In this document: positions 24,701 to 37,122 of the stretch, piece after piece
How positions within the stretch are numbered: the stretch's first letter is position 1
How the letters are laid out: the number at the start of each line of letters is the position of its first letter
DNA from: Paramecium pentaurelia
Taxonomy: Eukaryota; Ciliophora; Oligohymenophorea; Peniculida; Parameciidae
DNA: 64,000 nt
Assembly: GCA_905183005.1 (NCBI GenBank)
Contig: CAJJDO010000074.1
Span: 372,001-436,000 of the forward strand
Direction: 5' to 3'
Translations under genes and position numbers: made by a program
The notes under the pieces: model-generated
The model's database searches: none
The model's input: only the letters and a program-made list of their open reading frames with translations
What the model was told of the DNA's origin: nothing

Positions 24701-26879
24701 CTAACTTAATCTTAATCATAATATTAATTAATTTAACATTCTAATTATGAAAATTTAATAATATTTGGATCATAAGTACTATTCCATAATTAACATGTAT
24801 TTTAATCAGAACATTATAAACAATAAGGTTAACATTTATGAATAGCTATATAATAATTATAAAATCCACAGTAAGCATTAATAGGTTCATTATTAGGTCC
24901 ATAACATTCCCATTAAATAGTTAATGTATTTGTATTATGTATTATTTTTGAATATACTCTATCGTATTTTGATCCATCAGAATTAGATGATTAATAACTA
25001 AGGATTGATTTAGAAACTGGAGTATTATTTTCAATTGTATATATAAATAACCCATCTGAAGGGAATGATGGTCCATAAAGAATATAAAAGCCAATCGAAA
25101 TACTATGATGTGGATCAATGATATTATGAATTCTTGAGAATTTTGCTTAAGCCCAAACAAAAGGACCTCCAAATACTCTATATGATTGCCAATATGAATA
25201 ATAAATATCTAATCCTTTTAAAAAATTAGTTCCATTTTGAGATATCAAAGTATATTATGAATATTATTCAGGATCTGTGGCTTTATTTGTATATTCTTAA
25301 ATTAAATATTAAGAGTCTAAATATATATATATATGTTACATGGAGTTTCATCATCATAATCTTAACAATAAGAACCATTTAAATTTTAATACGGGCCTGA
25401 GCAACCACTAATGCAGCTACCACTTCGATAATAAAAATATCCAGAGATACAAGTCTTACATTTGAATGATACTTCACATAATTAACAATATTATGGGCAA
25501 TATCCTGCTGTAACTTAAACTTTCAGAACTCCCCATCCTGAAGAGCCATCGCTAAACTAAATTAATTTATATTTACGTATAATTTCCGATAGCAGAAAAT
25601 ATGAATGGGTTCTTAGGAATGTCAAAATAAGTAATTAATATATATCTCTTGACCACATAATTATTTACTTACGTAGCATAGTTTGAAGCTTCATAGATTG
25701 TGAATCTATGTGTTTAAATACCTGTTGCATTTCTATACATTGATCCATAATAAGTATTGTTATAGAAGTTCAAATTTAATATATATTTTTAATTAGATAA
25801 AATTAATTGATTTCAAAAATTCTTTCATTATAAATTTAATTAATCTATAATTTTAATGTGAATTCCACAATCTAGTGGAATTTCATTGAATGTAAATAAT
25901 GTAATTTTTAATCCAATAGAATAAGTTGCATAATTAGTTGATAATTCATTTATAAATCTATAGACCCCCGAATTATATTTAAAAATTCCATAAATATATT
26001 AATATTAGAAGTAAATATTTGGAAGTAAAGTATTATCAATATGTTGTGAATCAAGAATTAAAGACCATTTTAAATTTTCTGGGGTTTTGATTGATGTAAA
26101 TTAAGTAGATACAAAGGTTTGAACTAAGATATTTTAATTTTAAATTTACTTGGATAATTTTGACAAAACCCTCCTTAAAAAAAAGAGGAACTTATATCAC
26201 AAATTAGTTTGCATCCTGTGTATTTCATATAATATTAATTTGTTGGACAAGTGGGGCAAATTCCATTAGTGGGTGTTTGGAAATAGCAACTTGTGCAATA
26301 TTAGAATCCAGGACCATTACAATAGGAACATGATGGAAAACATTTAAAATACGACACATGCAAATTTCTGATTGAAACTTACCCAGTACCAGTATTGAGT
26401 GATGTAAACTAAATCTATTCATAATAAGAAGTTGATATTGTAAAATTTACTGTTTTTACACCAGCTTCTTTGTTATCACAAAATGCATAATTTATTGGAT
26501 AAACTGATGGTGATTCATACTAATATTAGTATTCAAATGAACCAAATTAAAATTTTACTACTTGATTTTCCCAAGTACCTTGAAAATATAAATCAAAAGC
26601 TACAAAAAATCCATTTTTTATGAAATAGGTTTAATCTGTTTGAACACTAGGATAATTATTATTTAAAGTAATATAGCTTGTTTATTGAGTAGTGCAAGTT
26701 ATAAAATGGGCCGTGGTTTGTGTATTTAGTTATAAAAAGGATCCTGATTATTAAGATGCATATTGGCCAGTTTTTTAGGTAAATAATGAATTTGAATTTA
26801 ACAAACTTGTATAGATTGACCATTAGCAATAAGGAACTTCTAGAAAAGCAAGAACGATGATTATGAGCAAAAATTGCAT
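18722..26879 (-). CDS. Giant cysteine-rich secreted/membrane protein with DUF4215-like repeats (copy 1)
   Basis: The product starts with a signal peptide (MQFLLIIIVLAFLEVPYCQ), then a beta-rich N-terminal region with FITCTT and TWENQVVKFQFG, homologous to the N-terminus of the gene at 42205. Long arrays of Cys-rich repeats follow, of the type CGDGxxxxxEQCDDGNxxxxDGC alternating with C-x2-C-x-C spacers, as in DUF4215/furin-like families. The 3' part (about 20140 down to 18722) encodes hydrophobic spans such as AFMIGAIILCIISLV and IIQIIGLITLLRF, ending in a basic tail KFMCKKKQAKVASNLIFL. It is most likely a surface protein with a multi-span C-terminal domain. Exact introns were not all resolved. 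A 1.16 kb internal duplication around the N at 22660 is probably artefactual; without it the gene is about 7.0 kb. Confidence 0.82.
21500..23820. repeat. Tandem 1.16 kb duplication around the N at 22660
   Basis: 21500-22659 is repeated at 22661-23820 with an offset of 1161 bp and almost no differences (one seen: CATCACCTATAA versus CATCACTTATAA). The join at the single N interrupts a Cys-rich repeat. It has the same pattern as the other four N junctions in the window. Confidence 0.9.
21680..25495 (-). repeat. Tract nearly identical, in inverted orientation, to 43517-48683
   Basis: Within the minus-strand cysteine-rich gene, the sequence from about 25495 down to 21680 matches the plus-strand gene almost base for base. 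This includes the intron-bearing ATGTAACATATATATATAT stretch, the GGAGGTCCTTTTGTTTGGGC block and the MDILLEL shadow region. Identity starts abruptly at AATATTGTTAATTATGTG and stops abruptly after GATGAATAATG. Collapsing the 1161 bp duplication leaves about 2.65 kb, the same length as the other copy after collapse. Confidence 0.88.
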
Positions 26880-29159
26880 TGTTTTAATATATGATTTTTA
26901 GATTCTATAAAACAAATTTATATAGAACAAAATTATTCATTTGGATTGTTTTGAAAAATTATTTATAAATATCTCTGTACTATATTTTAAACTTTAAATT
27001 TCTAATAATGTGGTTTCATGCATCATCATAGGATTATATGTAAAGGTTAATTTTGATTATAAATGAATTTTTTAGTTTCAAAGATTGTAATTGTAAACGG
27101 AACTGTAAAATGATTTTGTGAGAAGATGATTTTATTGTTTCCCATGTTTCATATTGATATCCGATTGTTTTTCTATTAGAATATAGACTGCTTGAAAATA
27201 ATAAATTAAATAAAAGCAATAAATTATTTTTGTCTTATTCAAAAATTTAGGTTAAAACATTGATTTTTAATTAAGATTATGTTATATAGGAGTGACTTCT
27301 AATAAATGATATTAATTAAGTTATTACCATTATTGTTACAAAAATTATTACATATATGGAATAAGGTGAAATAGGAAAATATATATTATAATTTCATAGA
27401 ATAAAGTTAAAGGTAAATTAAAAATATCATCTTTCTATCATTTTATTATTATTAAAATCAAATACTATATTAGCCTGATCTAATATTAATAATTAGAAGA
27501 TGAATTTCATCTTAACTTAAGTTCTATTAACTAAATTTCTATATAGAATTGTATTAAATTTATAAATAATTATTAAATAGATAATTAATATATTTCTAAA
27601 TTTATTTTATTTCAAATTTTCATTTGATAATCAGTTCATAAATTATTAACTTCACACTTTTATTTCTAAACTAACTTTGATTGAAATCCAAAATTTCTGA
27701 GTACTAACAAATATTATATAAATAATTAAGGATATCAACTAAAAGATCAGACAAGATTTTATGTAATCGATGGAGTTTTATTAATAGAAGCATTATTAAA
27801 AAAGTTTGATTTTTTATAGCATCAATATTTCTTAACAATTAAAAGTTTGCTAAATGAATTTTCAACCTTAAAGGTTGTTTCACTTCTTAACATTATACTT
27901 TAATAATATAATCTAGTTATTTTATGATCTTCTTTTATTTCCAATTATTCAATTAGCCTACAAAAATATTTTTTCAAGTATTAAATTTACTGTATAAATA
28001 ATGGAAATATTGTTTTTGAACTCTAAAAAGATAAAAAAAATATTGAAACTGGTAAAGTTTGATTAAAAATTATTTCGATTTCAGGTTTACAAGATGGAAT
28101 ATAAATAATCAATTTGCAACTAAATGTCCCCTCAATGACTTTTTCAACCTAGTATAATTGAGATTTCTGTTATTTATTGATTTAACTCAAATTTATATTA
28201 TTAGATTTCCATCCAAAATCAAAACTAACAATAATAATATGTATTATATAAATTATGGTATTTAACCTTAAATTTGTATTAAATTTTTATTGAAATCCAA
28301 ATATAGAAAAAAAATCGAAAACTTTTTGTTTTATATATGACTTGGTTTCAGAATTAAATATTTAATATGTTAAACTAATATCATTATTATAAGTATAATT
28401 ATAATTATAAAATTAATTAATTAATAAAATATATTATCAATAATCAATTTATAGCAATTTGATGATATATAGAAATCTAATTAATTGTTCAAAACTTAGA
28501 TTTATTTAAGTTTTATTCATATTGAAAAATAAGTGATTATTATTTACGATAGGGCCTTAATATATTATTTAATTTAATTAAATTTCAATAAATGTTAGCT
28601 GTGAATATGTAATAAAAACCTTAAGCACATAATATAAATATAGGTTCTAATTTCAATTTATAAATTTTGAATATTAGTTTTTGTTAATTTTATTAAAAAT
28701 TAATTAATATATATATATTAATTAATTATTTACATTTTAAATATTTAGAATATACATAATTAAGCTGAAATTCAATCACTTTATTATGAGGCTTTTCTAA
28801 AATCTACATCTTTTCTTTAAAATTATTCTAATCTCTCTTTTTCAGATTAAGTTTTATCCATATCTCCTTATACCATTAAGAATCTAACTGTTTATCATAA
28901 TGCATCAATACAATTAAAAGAACCTAGTAGTTAGTTTGAATTTTTAATCATTTATCTTAATTAATCTAACAATAAGTGAAGCAAAAGTTGAAGTCACAGT
29001 TTAACATTCCATAATTATGGATGATAATTTAATACTTATATTCAATACTCTTTTATTTAAAATTAATAATTATATAAGTTTATAAAAATTGCAAAGGAAG
29101 GGTGATAAATAAATTAGATTGTATATAATACTATAGTTTACAATCATGCAAATTTGTGC
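26880..29159. other. Long stretch without a convincing gene
   Basis: About 2.3 kb upstream of the large cysteine-rich gene. Several frames stay open for 60-105 codons on either strand, but TGA density matches random expectation for this composition and no domain is visible. It should contain the promoter of the gene at 26879. A degenerate pseudogene cannot be excluded around 27.7-28.2 kb. Confidence 0.5.
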
Positions 29160-30599
29160 TCAACGAATTTTGATTTAAGAAAAGTCTGTAACCTACTTTT
29201 AAGGTGTTTGATATCTATCTTAATTAATTGGAGTAAATCCTAATTTGTTTTTACAATATAATTCAAAAGCCTTCTCTACTTGTTATATTATTTAAACATT
29301 AGAAACAAAAATTCTAATAAATTTTTCAGAGAATTATTTTGGCATACAAAAGCTATGAGTTGTATCATTACCTTAAATTTTAAGATCCTAATCTGATCCT
29401 TTATAGAAATGAACAAGATGTATAGGATTTTCATTATTAGATCCAAAGCTAACTTTACCTTAAGATACATAAATCTCATCAATATTAACTTAAGCACTTG
29501 AAGTCATATAGGCTAATATTTCATCTCTAATTTTATCATTTGATTCTAAAATAGTTGAAGATGGAACAAGAGCTTCACTTACAAATTTATATAATTCTCT
29601 AGTTTTTAATCTTTTAATAATAGCTTAAGCTTTAGCATATTCTGGTCCTTCTGCACTATCAATTTATTCAATAATAGAATCATTCAATTTATAGTATTTT
29701 TCAGGTTAATAAATAATCTAATCAAATTTATAAATATGATTAACAGAGAGTAGAATATCACATATCATTTATTCAATACATTAACTTATTCTATTGAGAT
29801 AAACAATTTTAAATAGTTTGTATCTAGTATTGAATAAATCATAAATATTGAATGCATATCGTTATGGATAGCAAATCTCATCACCAATAACACGTGATTC
29901 TTCCATAAGATACCTAAAATCTTTAATACATGGAGGTTATCCTAAATGATGGCAATCTCTACGAATATAATCGACTCTATCTACATCAATACCATTTCTT
30001 TTATTTGATACAATATCATAAAACCATTATTTTTTTCCGTTAGAAACTTTGTTATTATCTCCATGAACTAATGCATTAATAAAATTAACATCATCTTTTT
30101 CTAATCCAAGTTAGTATTTATCATACATATAATTAAATAACATTTCTGAAGCTTATTCATGACACCATAATTCTGAAGTATTAGTAAGTTTAGGTATTAA
30201 TAAATTATCAAACATATGACTAAATGGTCCATGACCTAAATCATGAACAATTCCAGCTATTGTAACCAATTTAATATTTCTTCTTTTATCCTCTTCACCA
30301 TCTAATTATGGTTAATTTTTATATATAGAGGTTATGAATTATTAAGCTAAATGTCCAACTCCTAAACAATGTTCAAATCTAGTATGATTTGCTCCCTAAA
30401 ATACCCAACTTGTTGTGCCTAATTGTTTGATGTTTCTCAATCTTTAATAAATTGGATTGTCTATCACTTTCCAAATTGCTTAATCAAAATAAATAAAATC
30501 ATAAATAGGATCAGAAATCTTTCTAATCTCAGACTTTGAATGTTTAATCAATGTATAACCAATACCTTAACATTAAGAATATTCTTCCTATTCAGCCAT
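29160..30599 (-). CDS. SAMHD1-like HD-domain dNTP triphosphohydrolase
   Basis: A single exon of 480 codons. The product follows SAMHD1 closely: ISDPIYDFIYFDQAIWKVID, YQRLRNIKQLGTTSWVFQGANHTRFEHCLGVGHLA, VTIAGIVHDLGHGPFSHMFD, then NGIDVDRVDYIRRDCHHLG and FNTRYKLFKIVYLNR, and a C-terminal lobe with NPIHLVHFY. The HD metal-binding set (His in RFEH, His-Asp in VHDLGHG, Asp in DVDRVDY) is intact, so hydrolysis of dNTPs to nucleosides and triphosphate is expected. There is no SAM domain at the N-terminus (it begins MAEQEEYSQCQGIGYTL). Likely role: dNTP pool control; cellular location not evident. Confidence 0.95.
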
Positions 30600-30966
30600 T
30601 TAAAGTTTTATTATTTTATATTAATAATATATATTAAATAGTATTGAATTAAACTATAAACATATTATTAATATATAAGATTGTATTGATTATAACTAAT
30701 TTAATCATAGATATAAATAACTATAAATAAGTTTGTATAAATAATAATAAAGATTATTACTTCAGTATTAGTTAATTCTAATTAAGTATATAGTAAATAC
30801 ATAAATTAATTTTATAATCAATGATATCATTTTAAATATCAATCTGAAATTTATTAATAAATACAAATTTTTATTTAATGGAAGAGTATTAGTTATAAAA
30901 ATACTTATTATTATAATAAAGATATTATTGTAATAATTATAAGAATGATGAATAATTATATGAATA

Positions 30967-31948
30967 TCAGTAATAATTCTTAATAAAATTCATTGTATCA
31001 AATAATTAAGTATTATAATTATGTTTCTTATTTCTTATTTTAAAAATGTAATCTATAATTGGATGAAATTATTGCTGTTATGATTTGATGATAATGGTTT
31101 GACCTTTAATGATAGGTTCTTCATCAATAATCATTTAAATTTCATAATCTCCATTTTCATCTTCATCAATAATTTTTTATGCATCTTCAGGAGATGATAG
31201 AATTTCAATATCATCTTTCTTATTGATTATAGTCAATAATTAAGTTGACTTATTTTTACTAGAAGTAGAAGCTAATGATTATTATTAATATCTTACAAAA
31301 TGAATCATTCATTCTATTCATAACTTTAGTCAATATTTCTTTATTCTTCTTATATTATCTTAATCCATCTATATCTGTGCTTCTTCTTAATCGATTATCT
31401 TTATTGCATATAAATACATACATACTTTATTGAATATCATCTGATAGAAATCTATCTCTTCTAAATGGCAATGAGTCTTTAGTTGATTCTTGAATCTCTC
31501 TTTCTATTATCTCTAAAGTTGATAAGTAAGCCACATTAATTGTTACTTTATTAGATAATTGTAATTAACTAGTTAAGATTAAACTAGGATCTATCCAATC
31601 TGTTCGTTTATTTTCATTCAAATGTATAATGTGATCAATTTGATTGTCTTATTTTAAACACAATGGAGTTTATGAAGCCAATTATTCACACTTCTTAAAT
31701 TAATCTTGAATATGATCGCTTATTTATTATTAAATGCAAATGATATTCCATTCTTCTACTAAATATTATTTTCTTGATTTGCATAAATAAAATTAGATTA
31801 CGATATGGTTTTATCCATTATTGTTCCATTTCTTACGTATTTAATTACATTCAATATTGAAATTAGTATCCACTTTTGATTTGTATTTACTTCGAAAAAT
31901 CTATTTCACTATTTATTGACTTAAATCTAAACAATTAATTAAATTCAT
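30967..31948 (-). CDS. Unknown protein, possibly ATG13-like (HORMA) N-terminal domain
   Basis: The start MNLINCLDLSQQIVKQIFRSKY with a single 25 nt intron (31272-31296) gives 319 codons. The N-terminal two thirds has alternating strands and helices (FNIECNQIRKKW, HIVIQFYLCKSRKQYLVEEWNIIC, VTINVAYLSTLEIIEREI), which by pattern resembles the Apg13/ATG13 N-terminal HORMA domain (order: FNIE, W, LVEEW). The C-terminal third is acidic and Ser/Gln-rich, as in ATG13. This is pattern recognition, not a firm match; it could be another HORMA-like or unrelated protein. If correct, it would act in the ATG1 kinase complex initiating autophagy. Confidence 0.6.
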
Positions 31949-33312
31949 ATATAAAATATTAAATTATTTATTATCATTACCATTCTCTCATAAATATTAT
32001 TTATTAAAATATACTCAAAAAATACAAATGTTTGTAAAGCAATAAATCAAAACCATCTACATAGAGTTATTACAATAATATGTATGTTAGGCAATCATTT
32101 AACTTATTGTTTAAATTTTTAAGTTTTTCAATTAGTATAATATATTTTTTATTGTTTTTATCAATAAAATATATTAAATCAATCTCAAATATCTAATTCA
32201 CATTTATATTAAAACCTATTTGCTTCATTTATAGATAACCCAAAAATACCTCTACTTTTAAGACATTTAATTGGATTATCATTTATTTTAAATATTTTAC
32301 AAAATTTACTAAAATTAATTTGTAAGACATTTAGAGATGGTAATAGTATTATTATTCAATTAATATTCTAATTATTTTATAAAATATGTTTTTACTGTAT
32401 TTTCAATTAATATCATGATATGAAGAGCTAATCTTATATTTAGTAAATGAAGTGATATTTATGTAAAATCTAAAAACTAATTAACAATGACTTCTCTCCA
32501 TTTTATTCATTTTAAACACTAATACTTACATTCATTTATTATTATATGACTGCCAAATAAAATTCCTGATTAGTCTTATGAACTTGATCCAAGTTGATCT
32601 CATTAGATTGGATTTATTGTACCAAATTTGTATTAAATCAGAAAAAGTAATAAAAATACTTCTGTTTTTTTATTAATTAAGTAGTAGTAGTACCAATTGT
32701 ATGACTATTATTAAAAATATTTTGTAAATTAGAATGACTTAAAATTCAACTTTTTTTAAAGGATCTTCCTTTCTGAAAGTTTAAAAAGATGTAAGATTAT
32801 TAAACATGTTAATAATTTTATATAGTTTATTTAACAGTTTAAATTGAAAAATTGTTAAACGAATAAATTAGTAATGGAATCACTTATATAATAAATAATC
32901 AATATTTTAGTAAATAATAAATAGATCAAATATCAATTTAATTATATATTATGAAGATTGCTATTATTAATTAAGAAGTTCAGAGACTTAAATCTAATTG
33001 TTTTAATATATTGTTATTAATTTATAATTTATTATAGGAATTTCAGACTTTTAAAATTTATTCTAAAACAAGACTTATGAATTATATTGATTTTAAATTC
33101 ATTAATCATTTAAAATAAATGAATTTCTAACAGATGACCATCACAAAAGAGGACTTACAGTATTAGATAAAATTAATCTTTTGATTATAATTATTATATT
33201 ATCTAATTATTTTTAAATCAATCGAAAAAATACAATTATTAAACAATTATGAGAATTAATTAATTAATCTATAATAATCATAACCTTTGTTTAATAAATA
33301 CAAAGCTATTAA
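31949..33312. other. Stretch without a convincing gene
   Basis: About 1.36 kb of AT-rich sequence. A short plus-strand segment near 33130-33180 reads DDHHKRGLTVLDKINLL, faintly like the core of a bS15-type ribosomal protein, but the surrounding frame does not support a full gene. Confidence 0.5.
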
Positions 33313-34364
33313 TCAAGAAAGTTTGGTTTTCTTATAGCCACATCTTTGATACTAATTTTCTTATATTTAATAGTAAAATGATATGCTATTCTGAGATCTT
33401 AATTTTTTATTTTGGAGAACCGATTCTTTAGTATTAATAGTAGGTTTGTAATCGAAATAGAAATTAAAGTTGATAAGTTAATCAGTTGTTATAGCTTCTT
33501 CTACTTTTCCTATTGAAAAAGATACATTTGTTTTCAGACCCTTAAAATATATAAGTTGTCCATTAATACATAAGGATATCGATGTGAATATAAGTAAAAA
33601 TCTTGTTCTTCATCTGGAAATGTCAATGGTTTGGCAAATTCTACAACATTTTTATAGTACTGGCCATTTGTGCTATCTGGCTTCAAAGATATTCTTATAA
33701 TAAATTAAAATAAATAAACTCTGGAATTCCTGTCTTAAAACACTATTCAATAAATTATGGAACTGCAAATCCCAAGTCTTCGATCAATTTTATATCATAT
33801 GTTACAGAAGAAATAAAGAATTAATCTAGCTCTTTGATATATTTATATTAATAAGAACCCTTTGATCTATATTAAGTATTCACAACCTATAAAATTTAAC
33901 TCATAGTTCTTACCATCTTATTATTTTCTTATTTCAAACCAGAATTAAGCTGTTCATTATATTTCTTTATATATAAACTTAATTTGGTCATTTCGATATC
34001 TCCATAACTCTCAAGTCTTTTTACAACATATTCCCATGGAGTTTATGAAAAATCTAATTAAGTATAAAACAAAGTGATTGTTTCAGTGCTTTGATCTAAA
34101 ACAATATTTGTAATTTTTTTATATGGATTCTGGCAACTGATCCCTATTTTCAATGGATGATGACTTTGAATATATCTAGAATCTGCATATAAATGAAAAT
34201 CCTTGAATTTAGTTGGTTATTCTAGATACCCCATTCATTCTAAACGTCATGAGAGGATTAAGGAATTTTTAAGGAAAAACTATCAATCTCACCTCTTCTT
34301 TTCCCTTAGGACTTTCAGCTTCCTTTTCTAAAGTTGATGATTATTATTATTAATCGATTTACAT
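33313..34364 (-). CDS. Unknown conserved-looking protein, 313 aa
   Basis: Four introns (34202-34229, 33887-33913, 33694-33719, 33541-33569; 26-29 nt) give exactly 314 codons from MQIDQQQQSSTLEKEAES to RCGYKKTKLS. The sequence is globular-looking, with segments such as GDFHLYADSRYIQSHHPLKIGISC, DFSQTPWEYVVKRLESYGDIEMTK and EDLGFAVPQFIEQCF. No transmembrane span, signal peptide or known motif is visible. The consistent splice phases and mixed composition argue for a real gene. No function can be given. Confidence 0.75.
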
Positions 34365-37122
34365 TGTTATTTAAATTAATTGAATATATTAAAAACATTG
34401 CAAAAGTGATTAATCAATATTAATCATATTTCTAAATAAATTAAGTTATAAATTAGAGTAAAAATAGAAATCCTTCTTTAGAGATATCAATAAATAAAAT
34501 AAGATTAATATTTATAAATTATGTTCACTATTATTATAAATTATGATTAAATTGAATACTTATTAAAGTAAAAGCTCTCATTACTTTGAATTCTATTATT
34601 TTTAATCATTCTAATTTATTTTATTTACATTATTAATACAAAAATTAAATATTTGCTTAAAATCACTTTATAAATTTAAAACTTTTCAAAAGTAATGAGT
34701 AATTTTCAGAAAAATTGAATTAAAAACTTAATTTTTATGTCCATAGAAGATGAATATATTTAAAAACAATTAATACCAAATAAATAACTAATTAGGAAGT
34801 AAATAACATTGAGTTAGAAAGAATCAAATAAAATTAAATATAGAAAGAAGAAAATAATATAAAATTATTAAATATTCAATAGTAATATTGCTTTCAAATT
34901 GAAATTAATATATTCATCAATTAAAAAGAAACAAAATAAAAACTTAAGTTGCATATATTATTGTAATATCATGTAATCAAATAGAAATAGTTTAGAATCT
35001 ATTATCATTTTATTTGAATAGTATTTGTAATGAGAAGTAATTGAAATTATCTACTTAAATGAATATTAATTATATGAAATACACAAAAATATGTTAGATA
35101 TCTAACTTGATAAGGCATAGACAGTATTATTATCTTGAAAATATACCAGCACAATTCTTATTCTAAAAAATTATCTCAATATAATCATAAAAACTAAAAA
35201 AGTATAATAAAATTCTATAAAGAATTGGAAAACTATAAAAATATTATATATATTTTAAAAAAAAAAATGAATTAAAAAATAATAACTTCAGAATTATCAA
35301 ATCTAATCATAAGATCATAATGTTACTAAATGTTTCTTTATTTTTAAATCATATGGTTGAATCATCAATATAAATATATAGTACTTCATTATTAAAGATC
35401 TATAAAAACTTAGAAATATTTAAAATGTTTATCTTCTTCTTTAAATTCTTCAAAAAAATAATGAAATAGATCATTATAAAATTTGTATTTTAACTTTTTT
35501 GAATTATAAATATTTTTACTATTTTTGATTAATAGCAATTAATTACACTATCATGATTTCATTAATAAAAATTAAGCCTTTTATTTTAGAAGTTCTTCAC
35601 ATCTTTATAATCTAAAATTAATAGCTAATTAATCAAACCTTTAGCTAGAATCATTAAAAGTCTAGTTAAAGAATTAAAACTACTAGAAACTAATTTTATA
35701 TAAATGTAAATATTTGTATTAAATAAAGATTTATACATTATATTTTTAACTTTAATAATAAATAAGAGACACATAAAAGAGAATCTTTAATATAAATTAC
35801 AGCTAAGTAATAAACTGATTATATCAATAATCAAAATTTTATTTGAATAATTTGAGAAATCATTTTCTGGAATATTGAATTATCGTGTATGATAATTTTA
35901 AATTGAACATTAAGGCATCAATATCAATAAAGACTACTAATACACAAACTATAAACAAATATATTTACAATCTTTGTTTTGTTTTTATATATTATAAAAT
36001 AATATTTATATAAAAATAGCTTTAATATCTTCAGGTGGTGATGTGTTATATAAGTTCCAATCTATAATAATTATTATTATATTGGACAGATACTTTTCTT
36101 ATATATAATTTCAATTAACTAATTCTCCAGTTGAATTAGATTATAATTTAATCCAAAAACTTAAACCTTTTGCTTTTTATTAAAGTAATTCTCCTCTCTA
36201 ATTAATTAAATTTGTCATTTAAAATATAAATAACTATATTAATTAGCATAACATAAGAATAATATATTGAATTGATTTTGATTGTTCCATATAAGTTAAA
36301 GTATAAATGTAGGTTAATTCAACTTCTCTAATCATTATATTTTTCAATGAGTTCTCTAATGTAAATTATCTTTCTTTTGTACTTTTTGTACCCACATAGA
36401 TATACATTACCAACCTAATTGTAAGGATCATTACTGATATCACATAATAAGTTATGATGATATGGTAAAAGTTCTAAAAATAGTGAAAAAGAAATAAACA
36501 GCATCTAAACAGTATATCCCATAGGCAAGATTAAGAATCATTTAATTTTATTAAAATATTTCAGTTTTGCTCAATTTTTTAATGATTTTCTAAATATTGT
36601 AATAGAGCCTAATAAAGTGATTTTAGTTATTCCAAATGTTAAAAGCATTGTAATAGCATAAATTTATTATCTAATTACATTTTTTTTATTTTAATAATAA
36701 TGAGTAATATCAAAATTTAATGGTTTGCTAATTTTTATCCAATCATATAAATCTTGTCTAAAAATTCTTAAATAAAATTTACAATTAGAAAGTTTTATGT
36801 CTGAATTTTTTAACCAAAATTAATTTTTTAATAAGTAACAAGAAATATCTATTGCTTTTCATTTTCTTCATTTAATCTTTTAATAAAATAAAAAAATTTA
36901 AAATCTTTAAGTAATAAAATCACAATTCAAATTTATAAATGATATTTAAAGGAATTATAAAATGCTGTTGAAGAACTAAATAGATTATAATCAATAGATA
37001 ATCATCACCGAAGCATACTATCACCGAAGAAACTCACTTACAATAAGCATGATAAGATAATTTTAACTAAAAATAATTAATAACATACTTGAAATACTTA
37101 ATTTTATATAAATAAATTTTAT
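34365..37122. other. 2.75 kb region without a confident gene
   Basis: Frames on the minus strand between about 35.6 and 36.9 kb look protein-like in short pieces (for example NLLCDISNDPYNQVGNVYLCG and LTFGITKITLLGSITIF), but the pieces fall in overlapping alternative frames and are separated by TGA at random density. On the plus strand a Lys/Asn/Gln-rich frame near 34745-35030 is similarly weak. A degenerated multi-exon gene is possible. I could not build a consistent model. Confidence 0.4.

Noticed and set aside
27016..27330. 104-codon minus-strand ORF with a hydrophobic N-terminus
   Set aside because: Length is within chance for a one-stop code at this AT content, and there is no recognisable motif.
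27640..28400. Plus-strand frame that is continuous if TGA is read as Trp (contains VIDGVLLIEALLKKF)
   Set aside because: It holds about one TGA per 45 codons, the random expectation for this composition, and TGA is clearly the stop codon in all recognised genes here.
33120..33185. Segment DDHHKRGLTVLDKINLL resembling ribosomal protein S15
   Set aside because: Only about 15 residues match, the flanking frame carries no further S15 features.
35900..36900. Minus-strand stretch readable for over 300 codons if TGA were Trp (contains GNVYLCGYKKYKRK)
   Set aside because: TGA frequency again equals chance, alternative frames look equally protein-like, and no intron model removes the stops. Could be a relic gene but not supportable.
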